The notes below the pieces were generated by a model. That model had not been told where the DNA came from. It ran no database searches and saw only the letters and a program-made list of their open reading frames with translations. A program made the translations under genes and the position numbers. Shown in pieces: positions 1-4,882 of a DNA stretch of 6,584 bases. The first letter of the stretch is position 1; every line of letters starts with the position of its first letter. The stretch is from Clostridia bacterium (lineage in GTDB: Bacteria > Bacillota > Clostridia > Oscillospirales > Acutalibacteraceae): the NCBI GenBank assembly GCA_024404065.1, contig JAKSQR010000088.1:1-6584 (forward strand). Reading direction: 5' to 3'.

Positions 1-83
1 TACATTTTGAGGTAAACGCATTAGAAGATATAGAGACATTTTCATCTGATTTAGCATCTTACCAAGAGGATGCTGATGAATAA
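1..83 (+). CDS. C-terminal end of an unidentified protein (partial)
   Basis: An open frame (codons in phase from base 3) enters from the left edge and ends at TAA 81-83. It gives 26 residues that end in an acidic tail, SSDLASYQEDADE. The fragment is too short to assign to a family. Support for a real gene end is that the frame stays open and that a hairpin starts six bases after the stop codon. That hairpin has its T-run on the other strand, so it may only partly terminate this gene. Function unknown. Confidence 0.45.
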   Translation, partial: HFEVNALEDIETFSSDLASYQEDADE

Positions 84-116
84 AAAACGAGGCAGGGCGC
101 AATTGTGCTCTGCCTC
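82..116 (-). terminator. Strong intrinsic terminator facing minus-strand RNA
   Basis: GAGGCAG (89-95) pairs with CTGCCTC (110-116). Five more pairs, two of them G-U, continue the stem to 100/105, leaving an AATT loop. On the minus strand the stem is followed by six T's (complement of 82-87). The plus-strand side lacks a good T-run. It therefore ends a leftward transcript coming from the 117-350 region, and may weakly terminate the gene ending at 83. Confidence 0.75.
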
Positions 117-151
117 ATTGTAAATTATTAACAAATTGTATTATAAAACAG

Positions 152-197
152 AAGAAATCCAAAACCATCACCAACAGGCTTTAGGTTCGGATTTCTT
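152..197 (-). other. Long stem-loop downstream of the candidate RNA
   Basis: The arms 152-160 (AAGAAATCC) and 189-197 (GGATTTCTT) are perfectly complementary over nine bases. Inner arms 163-166 and 184-187 (AACC/GGTT) can extend the stem past a small internal loop. It lies between the candidate structured RNA at 203-343 and the terminator at 82-116, so it may be a further domain of one leftward RNA. It has no T-run of its own. Confidence 0.45.
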
Positions 198-202
198 GAC
201 TG

Positions 203-216
203 TGGTGGAAGAGGGT
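203..216 (-). repeat. Copy of the tRNA-Tyr 3' end (direct repeat of 392-405)
   Basis: TGGTGGAAGAGGGT here is identical to the plus-strand sequence at 392-405. That segment is the CCA end, discriminator base, full acceptor 3' strand and the start of the T-stem of tRNA-Tyr. No matching GGAAGAG 5' acceptor strand lies at tRNA distance, so this is not a second complete tRNA. It is either a duplication remnant or an att-like repeat. Confidence 0.7.
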
Positions 217-329
217 TGCCTTGCAATAAAGGTAAGCTGACATATCGCCCGAAACCGTGGATGTGAATGAGGGCGCGTATTAAATCCACGGCCTGCAAAA
301 CAATTCACTGGATTGTTTTGCGACGGCCT

Positions 330-343
330 TTCGAATCCACCCT
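330..343 (+). repeat. Inverted copy of the tRNA-Tyr T-arm
   Basis: TTCGAATCCACCCT at 330-343 is the exact reverse complement of 401-414, which lies in the T-loop, T-stem and acceptor of tRNA-Tyr. RNA made leftward from this segment would therefore be perfectly complementary to 14 bases of the tRNA. Together with the repeat at 203-216 it brackets the candidate structured RNA. Confidence 0.65.
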
Positions 344-354
344 GATTATTGTAT

Positions 355-390
355 ATACAAAAAACTCAGCACCAGATGGTACTGAGTTTT
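355..390 (-). terminator. Terminator of the tRNA-Thr-tRNA-Tyr operon
   Basis: AAAACTCAG (361-369) and CTGAGTTTT (382-390) form nine perfect pairs, with ACCA/TGGT pairing inside after one mismatch. On the minus strand the stem runs into six T's. It starts two bases beyond the CCA end of tRNA-Tyr, as expected for a tRNA operon terminator. The plus-strand face ends in only four T's, so rightward termination would be weaker. Confidence 0.8.
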
Positions 391-391
391 A

Positions 392-476
<85 letters not shown>

Positions 477-498
477 ATGTATTCTGTTGCAAAAAAAA

Positions 499-574
499 TG
501 GAGCTGGTGGACGGACTCGAACCCCCGACCTGCTGATTACAAATCAGCTGCTCTACCAACTGAGCTACACCAGC
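499..574 (-). tRNA. tRNA-Thr (anticodon UGU)
   Basis: A 76-base minus-strand tRNA with an encoded CCA (499-501). The acceptor strands are GCTGGTG (568-574) and CACCAGC (503-509), with discriminator T at 502. The anticodon arm GCTGA-TTTGTAA-TCAGC places TGT at 541-539, which reads ACA threonine codons. The D-arm (AGCTCAGTTGGTAGAGC) and T-loop (TTCGAGT) are canonical. It is the first gene of the two-tRNA operon. Confidence 0.97.
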
Positions 575-589
575 ACAGAACGCTTGATT

Positions 590-618
590 AATATATCATA
601 GAGATTACAATTAGTCAA
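590..618 (-). promoter_or_regulatory. Promoter of the tRNA operon
   Basis: On the minus strand, -35 TTGACT (618-613) and -10 TATATT (595-590) are separated by exactly 17 bases, and TGA lies directly before the -10 box (extended -10). The start would fall near 583, just ahead of the tRNA-Thr 5' end at 574. Immediately upstream of the -35, bases 621-649 are an A/T tract (A-runs on this strand) resembling an UP element, as expected for a strong stable-RNA promoter. Confidence 0.85.
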
Positions 619-658
619 GTACTTTTTAAGAAATTTTTTATTTTTTTTGCAAACCATC

Positions 659-691
659 AAAAAAGGGGAGAGCAGTTGTATTGCCCTCCCC
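659..691 (-). terminator. Terminator of the serine hydrolase gene
   Basis: CTCCCC (686-691) pairs with GGGGAG (665-670), and GCA/TGC pairs further inside the loop. On the minus strand six T's follow (complement of 659-664). It starts about 15 bases after the stop codon of the hydrolase gene and separates it from the tRNA promoter. Confidence 0.88.
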
Positions 692-705
692 GTAAAAACT
701 AATAA

Positions 706-1641
706 TTAAAGCTTGGAAACTGCCCAGGCTGCAATGTCCTCATAAACCTTTGCATTTTCTTTTTCGTTAAGTATTTCGTGACGCATACCGGGGAAGAGGC
801 GAAGGGTAACATCCTTAACGCCGGTTTCCTTCATGGTGTTATATACCTCGGTTACGCCCTTGCCATACTGGCCAACAGGGTCATCCTGACCAGCTGTAAG
901 CAGGTAGGGTAAGCTTTTATTAAGACCATTGTACCAATCCTTGGATGATACTGTGTTAAGCAGAGTGAATAAATCTCTGTAGCCTGCTGCAGTAAAGAGG
1001 AAGCCACAGTATTTATCAGCACCGTATTTAAATACCTGAGCCTGATCAGATGAAAGCCAGTCAAAAGCAGTTTCAACTACGGGCACTTTTTTATTGTATG
1101 TACCAAAGGCAAGCTTATCTATAAACTGGCTCTTATGCTTGCTGCCTTTAACCTTAGCAACTGTGTTTGCTATGGCAATAGCAAGGGGAGCAGCAGGGTT
1201 TTTACCGCTTGTACCGCAAATGATTGCACCCTTTATTCTTTCATCAGTGCCATATCTCTTTATGTATTCTCTGCCAATAAAAGAGCCCATGCTGTGACCA
1301 AAGAAGATAACAGGCAGGTCAGGGTATTCCTTCTCAAGGTAATCTGTAATTTTTCTTTCGTCCTCTACAAGGCAATTCCAGCCGTCCTTTTCGCCAAAAT
1401 AGCCAAGGTCATCATCACTCTTTACGGATTTGCCGTGACCAATGTGGTCATCTACACATACAGCAAAGCCCTTTGAGCAGAGGAATTTTGCAAAGTCTTC
1501 ATATCTTTCGCCATGCTCAGCCATACCGTGTACAATCTGAAAAACTGCCTTTACGCCGTCATCAGGGTACCATATACGCAGAAATACATCTGTAAGGCCT
1601 GTAGTGGAGGGGATATAATGCTCTTTCCTTAATACTTCCAT
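706..1641 (-). CDS. Serine hydrolase, monoacylglycerol lipase/lysophospholipase-like (alpha/beta fold)
   Basis: Cytosolic alpha/beta hydrolase of 311 residues, in the Hydrolase_4 / serine aminopeptidase S33 group that includes monoacylglycerol lipases and lysophospholipase L2-like enzymes. It probably cleaves carboxylic esters of acylglycerols or lysolipids; the true substrate cannot be read from sequence. Seen in the protein: the oxyanion motif VHGMAEHGERY (residues 37-47), the nucleophile elbow GHSMG with Ser117, the acid in GQDDPVG (probably Asp254), and the catalytic histidine in MRHEI (His288). A lid-like insertion lies between about 145 and 230. There is no signal peptide. The start is ATG at 1641, because AAAGGTG lies six bases before it. 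A longer reading from GTG 1650 would place the start codon inside the ribosome site. The gene stands alone, with its own promoter and terminator, and is divergent from the MgtC-family gene. Confidence 0.9.
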   Translation of the reverse strand: MEVLRKEHYIPSTTGLTDVFLRIWYPDDGVKAVFQIVHGMAEHGERYEDFAKFLCSKGFAVCVDDHIGHGKSVKSDDDLGYFGEKDGWNCLVEDERKITDYLEKEYPDLPVIFFGHSMGSFIGREYIKRYGTDERIKGAIICGTSGKNPAAPLAIAIANTVAKVKGSKHKSQFIDKLAFGTYNKKVPVVETAFDWLSSDQAQVFKYGADKYCGFLFTAAGYRDLFTLLNTVSSKDWYNGLNKSLPYLLTAGQDDPVGQYGKGVTEVYNTMKETGVKDVTLRLFPGMRHEILNEKENAKVYEDIAAWAVSKL

Positions 1642-1679
1642 AATAGTCACCTTTCATATCTGTGATATTTTATGAAGCT

Positions 1680-1708
1680 ATTTTATCACTATTAAACTTT
1701 TAATTCAA
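1680..1708 (-). promoter_or_regulatory. Promoter of the serine hydrolase gene
   Basis: On the minus strand, -35 TTGAAT (1708-1703), a 17-base spacer and -10 TAAAAT (1685-1680), with TGA directly upstream of the -10. The predicted start near 1673 leaves a leader of about 30 bases before ATG 1641, too short for a riboswitch. Confidence 0.75.
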
Positions 1709-1752
1709 GTTATTATATACAAATAAATTTCACAATACAAAGCCTTCTTTCA

Positions 1753-1781
1753 TTGACTTTATATAATATAGATGATAGAAT
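1753..1781 (+). promoter_or_regulatory. Promoter of the MgtC-family gene
   Basis: -35 TTGACT (1753-1758), a 17-base spacer and -10 TAGAAT (1776-1781), preceded by TGA. The perfect TATAAT at 1781-1786 sits 22 bases from the -35, which is too far to be its partner, though it could act as an alternative -10. Transcription should begin near 1788-1793. The 44 bases between this -35 and the hydrolase -35 are A/T-rich, with no obvious operator. Confidence 0.72.
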
Positions 1782-1812
1782 ATAATTTACTATTAAATAT
1801 TCAGGTGGTTTT

Positions 1813-2517
1813 ATGACATTTTTTAAGGAATTTGCAGCAGACTTCAGCAATATTGAAAACTGGGTGTTTGTTGTCAGATTATTTCTTGCCGCTATCTGCG
1901 GTGCAATAATAGGTGACGAAAGGTCAAGAAGGCAAAAGGATGCAGGTATACGCACTCACGTTTTAGTTGCTCTTGGCTCCTGCCTTATGATGCTTATTTC
2001 AAAGTATGGCTTCTTTGATGTTGTAGGCATTGAGGGCCTTCGTGTGCAGGCAGACGCCTCCCGTATAGCCTCACAGGTTATCAGCGGTGTTTCATTCCTT
2101 GGTGCAGGTATGATTTTTATCAAGAATGTTTCCATCAAGGGTCTTACAACCGCAGCAGGTATATGGGTAACTGCTGCCCTCGGCCTTGCAATAGGTGCAG
2201 GTCAGTATACTCTCGGTATTATGTCTACAATTATGATTGTAATTCTTCAGATTGTGCTTCACAGATTTTTATTCAAGATTGAAAGCACAGTCAACGAATT
2301 TACAGTAGTGCTTGTAGATGAGGCAGACGCTATTGAGAAATTCAGAGAAGATTTACACATAAAAAATATCACCATGCAGAGCTACAAGATGAAGCGTGAT
2401 AAGAAAGAAAACACCATTACCCTTGATGTAATAATCAAGAAGCAAAAGGATATGCACATGCGTGATATTCTTAACGAAATTGCACAGAATCCAAATGTTA
2501 TCATGATAGATATGTAA
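1813..2517 (+). CDS. MgtC/SapB-family membrane protein
   Basis: Integral membrane protein of 234 residues in the MgtC/SapB family. The N-terminal half has about five hydrophobic segments (roughly 15-35, 48-64, 86-104, 112-130 and 131-152). It carries the family signatures: GDERSRRQKDAGIRTH (34-49), LVALGS (51-56), the Asp81/Arg84 region (DASRIASQV), the GVSFLGAGMIF stretch (92-102) and GLTTAAGIW (110-118). Residues about 160-234 form a soluble ACT-like tail, as in the longer MgtC homologues. In the family, Salmonella MgtC acts on ATP synthase and in growth at low magnesium. Other bacterial members have no settled role, and magnesium transport is not established. The ribosome site AGGTGG (1803-1808) precedes ATG with a short four-base gap. 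No clear terminator follows, so some read-through into the TetR gene is possible. It has no mgtA/mgtB-type neighbour. Confidence 0.9.
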   Translation: MTFFKEFAADFSNIENWVFVVRLFLAAICGAIIGDERSRRQKDAGIRTHVLVALGSCLMMLISKYGFFDVVGIEGLRVQADASRIASQVISGVSFLGAGMIFIKNVSIKGLTTAAGIWVTAALGLAIGAGQYTLGIMSTIMIVILQIVLHRFLFKIESTVNEFTVVLVDEADAIEKFREDLHIKNITMQSYKMKRDKKENTITLDVIIKKQKDMHMRDILNEIAQNPNVIMIDM

Positions 2518-2593
2518 AGCATAAAACCTTTACAAGTGTATAACTTGCACAACGTTGATATATATGGATTTATGCAACATTAACATACAAAAA

Positions 2594-2625
2594 TGAACAA
2601 AAGTATAAAATTGTACTTTAGTTCA
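2594..2625. promoter_or_regulatory. 32-bp inverted repeat, candidate TetR operator 1
   Basis: TGAAC-A-AAAGTA (2594-2605) is mirrored by TACTTT-A-GTTCA (2614-2625). This is 11 matching pairs per arm with one symmetric A/A mismatch, around an eight-base centre. It ends nine bases before the -35 box of the TetR-gene promoter. TetR-family dimers bind such palindromes, commonly next to their own gene. As a hairpin it has no T-run to act as a terminator, so an operator is the better reading. Confidence 0.6.
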
Positions 2626-2634
2626 AAAAAATGC

Positions 2635-2663
2635 TTTACAAGGCGAAATGGCTATGCTATACT
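2635..2663 (+). promoter_or_regulatory. Promoter of the TetR-aminotransferase operon
   Basis: -35 TTTACA (2635-2640), a 17-base spacer and -10 TATACT (2658-2663), preceded by TGC (extended -10). The start should be near 2670, leaving a leader of about 30 bases. It is the only good promoter before either operon gene, so it probably drives both. Confidence 0.8.
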
Positions 2664-2672
2664 TTGAGCATA
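2653..2672. promoter_or_regulatory. 20-bp inverted repeat over the -10 box, candidate operator 2
   Basis: TATGCT (2653-2658) and AGCATA (2667-2672) are perfect mirror arms around an eight-base centre. They cover the -10 box and the expected start site. A protein bound here would block RNA polymerase. The arm sequence differs from the upstream 32-bp repeat, so the same regulator need not bind both. Confidence 0.4.
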
Positions 2673-2699
2673 AACCTAAACTGAAAATGGAGTGTGTAT

Positions 2700-3284
2700 A
2701 TGGCAGAAACAAGACGTTCCCGCAAAAGAGATAATACCCATCGTGCTATTATGCACAGCGCTAAGCTTCTCTTTGAAGAGAACGGCATCAGCAATGTAAC
2801 CATTGAGAATATTGCTGAGAAAGCAGATGTTTCAAGGTCCACATTCTTTTCACACTTCACCTCAGTAGATGATTTGCTTACTCAGATAGCAAACGAAGAG
2901 ATTGACGATATCTTAAATTCAGCCTCACCTGAGGAAGGCTCATTAAGTATAAATGCTATTTTCAAGCAGCTTAATGATGATACCTACCCTTACCCCTACC
3001 TTATGAGTGAGCTGGTTACAAAAAGCATACTTTCAGAGGGCAACAGCTCCCTTGCAAAGGCCTTTGCTTTTATGAGGTCTGAGATTGAAAAGGACGGCTT
3101 TAACGAGCTGCTCAAGGATTTCACACCAAGCGATATCTCAGCATTTATTTTTGGTTCTTATTTCGGTCTGGTTTTCCAGAAGTTCATTGATAATGAGCCT
3201 TTTGATGACCCGAACGAAACAAACGATAAAATCCAGCGTTTTATTAACTATCTTAAAAAACAGGAGGAACCCAACAATGAGTAA
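2700..3284 (+). CDS. TetR-family transcriptional regulator
   Basis: DNA-binding regulator of 194 residues, the usual TetR length. The N-terminal domain shows the family pattern: a basic lead-in (TRRSRKRDNTHRAI), helix 1 (about 15-30), then the helix-turn-helix IENIAEKADVSRSTFFSHF (about 35-53) followed by SVDDLL. Residues about 65-194 form the ligand-binding and dimer domain, which is too divergent to predict a ligand. The start is ATG at 2700, with GGAG (2689-2692) seven bases ahead; GTG at 2694 is too close to that site. The end overlaps the aminotransferase start by eight bases in another frame, so the two are cotranscribed and probably coupled in translation. Palindromes at 2594-2625 and 2653-2672 suggest self-repression relieved by a small molecule, plausibly a substrate or product of the neighbouring enzyme (inference). 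Confidence 0.92.
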   Translation: MAETRRSRKRDNTHRAIMHSAKLLFEENGISNVTIENIAEKADVSRSTFFSHFTSVDDLLTQIANEEIDDILNSASPEEGSLSINAIFKQLNDDTYPYPYLMSELVTKSILSEGNSSLAKAFAFMRSEIEKDGFNELLKDFTPSDISAFIFGSYFGLVFQKFIDNEPFDDPNETNDKIQRFINYLKKQEEPNNE

Positions 3285-4773
3285 CGGTTACGCTATCCAG
3301 GAATGGAAACCCGCAAAACCAATTTACGACAAGCTCCACAACCTCACATCACAGCCTATCTACTGTGTATCTGATGAAGAGCTTAAGAAGACTCTTGACC
3401 ACTTTGAAACAAAGTGCGCAAAGTCAAAAGAAATCACAACAGAAGCTAAGAAGTACATCCCCGGTGGTGTACAGCACAACCTCGCATTCAACTATCCATT
3501 CCCCATCTGTGTTACAAAGGCTAACGGCGCTTACCTTTATGATATCGATGGTAATGAATATTATGACTTCCTTCAGGCTGGTGGTCCCACAATTCTTGGT
3601 TCCAACTATGCTCCCGTTCGTGATAAGGCTATTGAGCTTATCAAGGAATGTGGCCCTGTAACAGGTCTTTTCCACGAAGGCGAGCTCCTTCTTGCTAAGG
3701 AAATCAACAAGCACATGCCCAACTGTGAAATGTTCCGTATGCTTGGTTCAGGTACTGAATCAGTTATGGCTGCTATCCGTGTAGCTCGTAACGCAACAAA
3801 GGCTAAGAGAATCATCAAGGTTGGCGGCGCTTATCACGGCTGGTCAGACCAGATGGTATATGGTCTTAAGATCCCCGGTTCAAGAAGCTTCCTTGAGTCA
3901 CATGGTATTCCTTCATCATCTTATGGTACAACTGATGAAGTTAGACCTAACGACCTTAACATGCTCGAGCAGATGCTCAAGCTCAATAAGTTCCGTGGCG
4001 GCACAGCAGCAGTTCTCGTAGAGCCTGTTGGTCCCGAAAGCGGTACAAGACCTGTTGACTTCGACTACAACAAGGGCGTTCGTCAGCTTTGCGATAAGTA
4101 CGGCGCACTCTTCATCATGGACGAAGTTGTTACTGGTTTCCGTATTGGTACAGGCGGCGCTCAGGGTTACTTCGGCGTTGTTCCTGATCTTACAATCTTC
4201 GGCAAGATCGTTGCTGGTGGTTATCCCTCAGCAGGCGGCGTAGGCGGTAAGAGAGAGTTCGTAAGCGGCATGGCAGCTGGCGTTGGCACAATGATGAAGC
4301 GTGCATACGTTGGTGGTACTCTTGCAGCTAACCCACTTTCATCATTTGCTGGTTACTGCGCAATCCAGGAAATCGCAAAGACAAACGCTTGCGAAAAGGC
4401 TGGTCTCGCTGGTGACAGACTTACTGCAGGTCTTCAGGCACTCTGCGATAAGTACTCACTTCCCTTCGTTGTTTACAACCAGGGCTCAATCGTTCACCTT
4501 GAGTGTTCTGCAGCAATGAGCTATGACTTCAGCTCAATGTTCCTTCCCGCATCTGTTATTCCTATGCTTAAGGCTAAGCCCGAAATGCTTCGCCGTAAGG
4601 TTGCTATGGAGCAGATGGGTGCTGCATACATGGCACACGGTATCGTTACTCTTGCTGGTTCACGTCTTTACACTTCACTTGCTGATACAGATGAAGTTAT
4701 CGATGGCGCTCTTGGCAAGTTTGAGGAAGTATTCTCAACAGTAACAAAGTGCACAAGAAATCTTGATAAATAA
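3277..4773 (+). CDS. Class III PLP aminotransferase, glutamate-1-semialdehyde aminomutase-like
   Basis: PLP-dependent enzyme of 498 residues, in class III and nearest in pattern to the HemL branch. Seen: PGGVQHN (62-68), GAYLYDIDGNEYYDF (84-98), SGTES (158-162, phosphate binding), YHGW (186-189, ring stacking), VEPVGPE (248-254), MDEVVTGFR (281-289, Asp282 for the pyridine nitrogen) and FGKIVAGGYP (308-317, Lys310 as Schiff-base lysine). GGT at 346-348 completes the cofactor site. It is longer than typical HemL (about 430), mainly through an extra 55-60 residues at the N-terminus, and the C-terminal HemL signature is altered to TLAGSRLYTSLADTDEVID. Some HemL-like enzymes act on beta-amino acids, so an amino-acid or amine transaminase is as likely as heme synthesis; the substrate is unknown. 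The start is ATG 3277, with AGGAGG at 3262-3267; the frame is open further upstream, but only inside the TetR gene. Codons are strongly biased to TTC, AAC, AAG and TAC, unlike its neighbours, suggesting high expression. Confidence 0.9.
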   Translation: MSNGYAIQEWKPAKPIYDKLHNLTSQPIYCVSDEELKKTLDHFETKCAKSKEITTEAKKYIPGGVQHNLAFNYPFPICVTKANGAYLYDIDGNEYYDFLQAGGPTILGSNYAPVRDKAIELIKECGPVTGLFHEGELLLAKEINKHMPNCEMFRMLGSGTESVMAAIRVARNATKAKRIIKVGGAYHGWSDQMVYGLKIPGSRSFLESHGIPSSSYGTTDEVRPNDLNMLEQMLKLNKFRGGTAAVLVEPVGPESGTRPVDFDYNKGVRQLCDKYGALFIMDEVVTGFRIGTGGAQGYFGVVPDLTIFGKIVAGGYPSAGGVGGKREFVSGMAAGVGTMMKRAYVGGTLAANPLSSFAGYCAIQEIAKTNACEKAGLAGDRLTAGLQALCDKYSLPFVVYNQGSIVHLECSAAMSYDFSSMFLPASVIPMLKAKPEMLRRKVAMEQMGAAYMAHGIVTLAGSRLYTSLADTDEVIDGALGKFEEVFSTVTKCTRNLDK

Positions 4774-4789
4774 TTAAGATAGTATAATT

Positions 4790-4821
4790 AAGACCTCTGA
4801 CCGAAAGGCCGGAGGTCTTTT
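4790..4821 (+). terminator. Terminator of the TetR-aminotransferase operon
   Basis: AAGACCTC (4790-4797) pairs with GAGGTCTT (4812-4819). The stem continues through U-G, G-C and two C-G pairs, with one A/C mismatch, to a GAAA tetraloop (4803-4806). The T's at 4818-4821 follow. It starts about 17 bases after the aminotransferase stop. Confidence 0.88.
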
Positions 4822-4830
4822 ACTGTATTG

Positions 4831-4865
4831 AAAAAAGAAAAACTGCCGAAAAATCAGCAGCTTTT
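4831..4865 (-). terminator. Terminator of the DUF2804-family gene
   Basis: On the minus strand, CTGCTG (4860-4855) pairs with CGGCAG (4848-4843), including one U-G pair. Flanking A's and T's extend the stem, and a T-rich tail follows (complement of 4831-4842). It sits directly opposite the terminator at 4790-4821, so the two convergent units are insulated from each other. Confidence 0.82.
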
Positions 4866-4882
4866 ATCATTTATATCTTATT

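Larger units (their letters stand above)
203..343 (-). ncRNA. Candidate structured RNA with tRNA-Tyr-like ends
   Basis: No credible protein gene covers this stretch, but it folds densely. Read on the minus strand: a possible closing stem is GGTGGA/TCCACC (336-341 with 204-209). A 10-bp perfect hairpin is formed by 312-321 with 295-304, flanked by GGCC/GGCC (325-328 with 290-293). A second hairpin, 284-291 with 255-262, is eight perfect pairs and competes with two bases of the GGCC stem. Bases 271-275 in its loop can pair with 246-250 (GGGCG/CGCCC), giving a pseudoknot. The minus strand is favoured because a strong leftward terminator lies at 82-116 although the tRNA operon already has its own at 355-390. 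I do not recognise the family: landmarks of tmRNA, SRP RNA, RNase P RNA and T-box leaders were looked for and not seen. No strong promoter is visible just upstream, so it may be a processed RNA or a relic. Confidence 0.35.
2518..2699. other. Intergenic region holding the TetR operon control sites
   Basis: This A/T-rich gap between the MgtC-family gene and the TetR gene contains no gene. Its left part has a weak hairpin, CAAGT/ACTTG (2533-2537 with 2543-2547), a CAACGTTG palindrome (2550-2557), and no T-run. Its right part holds two inverted repeats and a promoter, listed separately. Confidence 0.6.

Noticed and set aside
118..147. Possible plus-strand promoter, TTGTAA-18-TATAAA, reading into 150-350
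   Set aside because: The -35 is weak, the spacer is 18, and it lies in generic A/T-rich DNA beside a terminator. The stronger terminators in this region face the other strand. Kept only as an alternative if rightward RNA is found.
203..300. A second complete tRNA-Tyr ending at 203
   Set aside because: Only the 3' acceptor strand and CCA match. The required GGAAGAG 5' strand, anticodon arm and TTCGAAT T-loop are absent at tRNA spacing.
203..350. tmRNA, SRP RNA, RNase P RNA or T-box leader
   Set aside because: No tag reading frame with a tRNA-like acceptor pair, no SRP GGAAGGAAGCAGC-type loop, no RNase P GAGGAAAGUCC core, and no AGGGTGGNACCGCG T-box sequence were found on either strand.
1094..1476. 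Plus-strand open frames antisense to the hydrolase gene (67 and 113 codons)
   Set aside because: They are fully covered by a well-supported gene with an intact catalytic triad on the other strand, and no promoter or ribosome site precedes them.
1642..1650. GTG start at 1650 for the serine hydrolase
   Set aside because: The GTG is part of the AAAGGTG ribosome site that serves ATG 1641.
2694..2699. GTG start at 2694 for the TetR gene
   Set aside because: It is one base from the GGAG ribosome site; ATG 2700 has the correct spacing.
3085..3276. Longer N-terminus for the aminotransferase starting at 3085
   Set aside because: It would run for 192 bases in another frame inside the TetR gene with no ribosome site. 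ATG 3277 has a perfect AGGAGG nine bases ahead, and the HemL-like domain begins well after it.
3277..4773. Naming the aminotransferase hemL
   Set aside because: Length, C-terminal motif and neighbourhood do not support heme biosynthesis, so the symbol was left blank.
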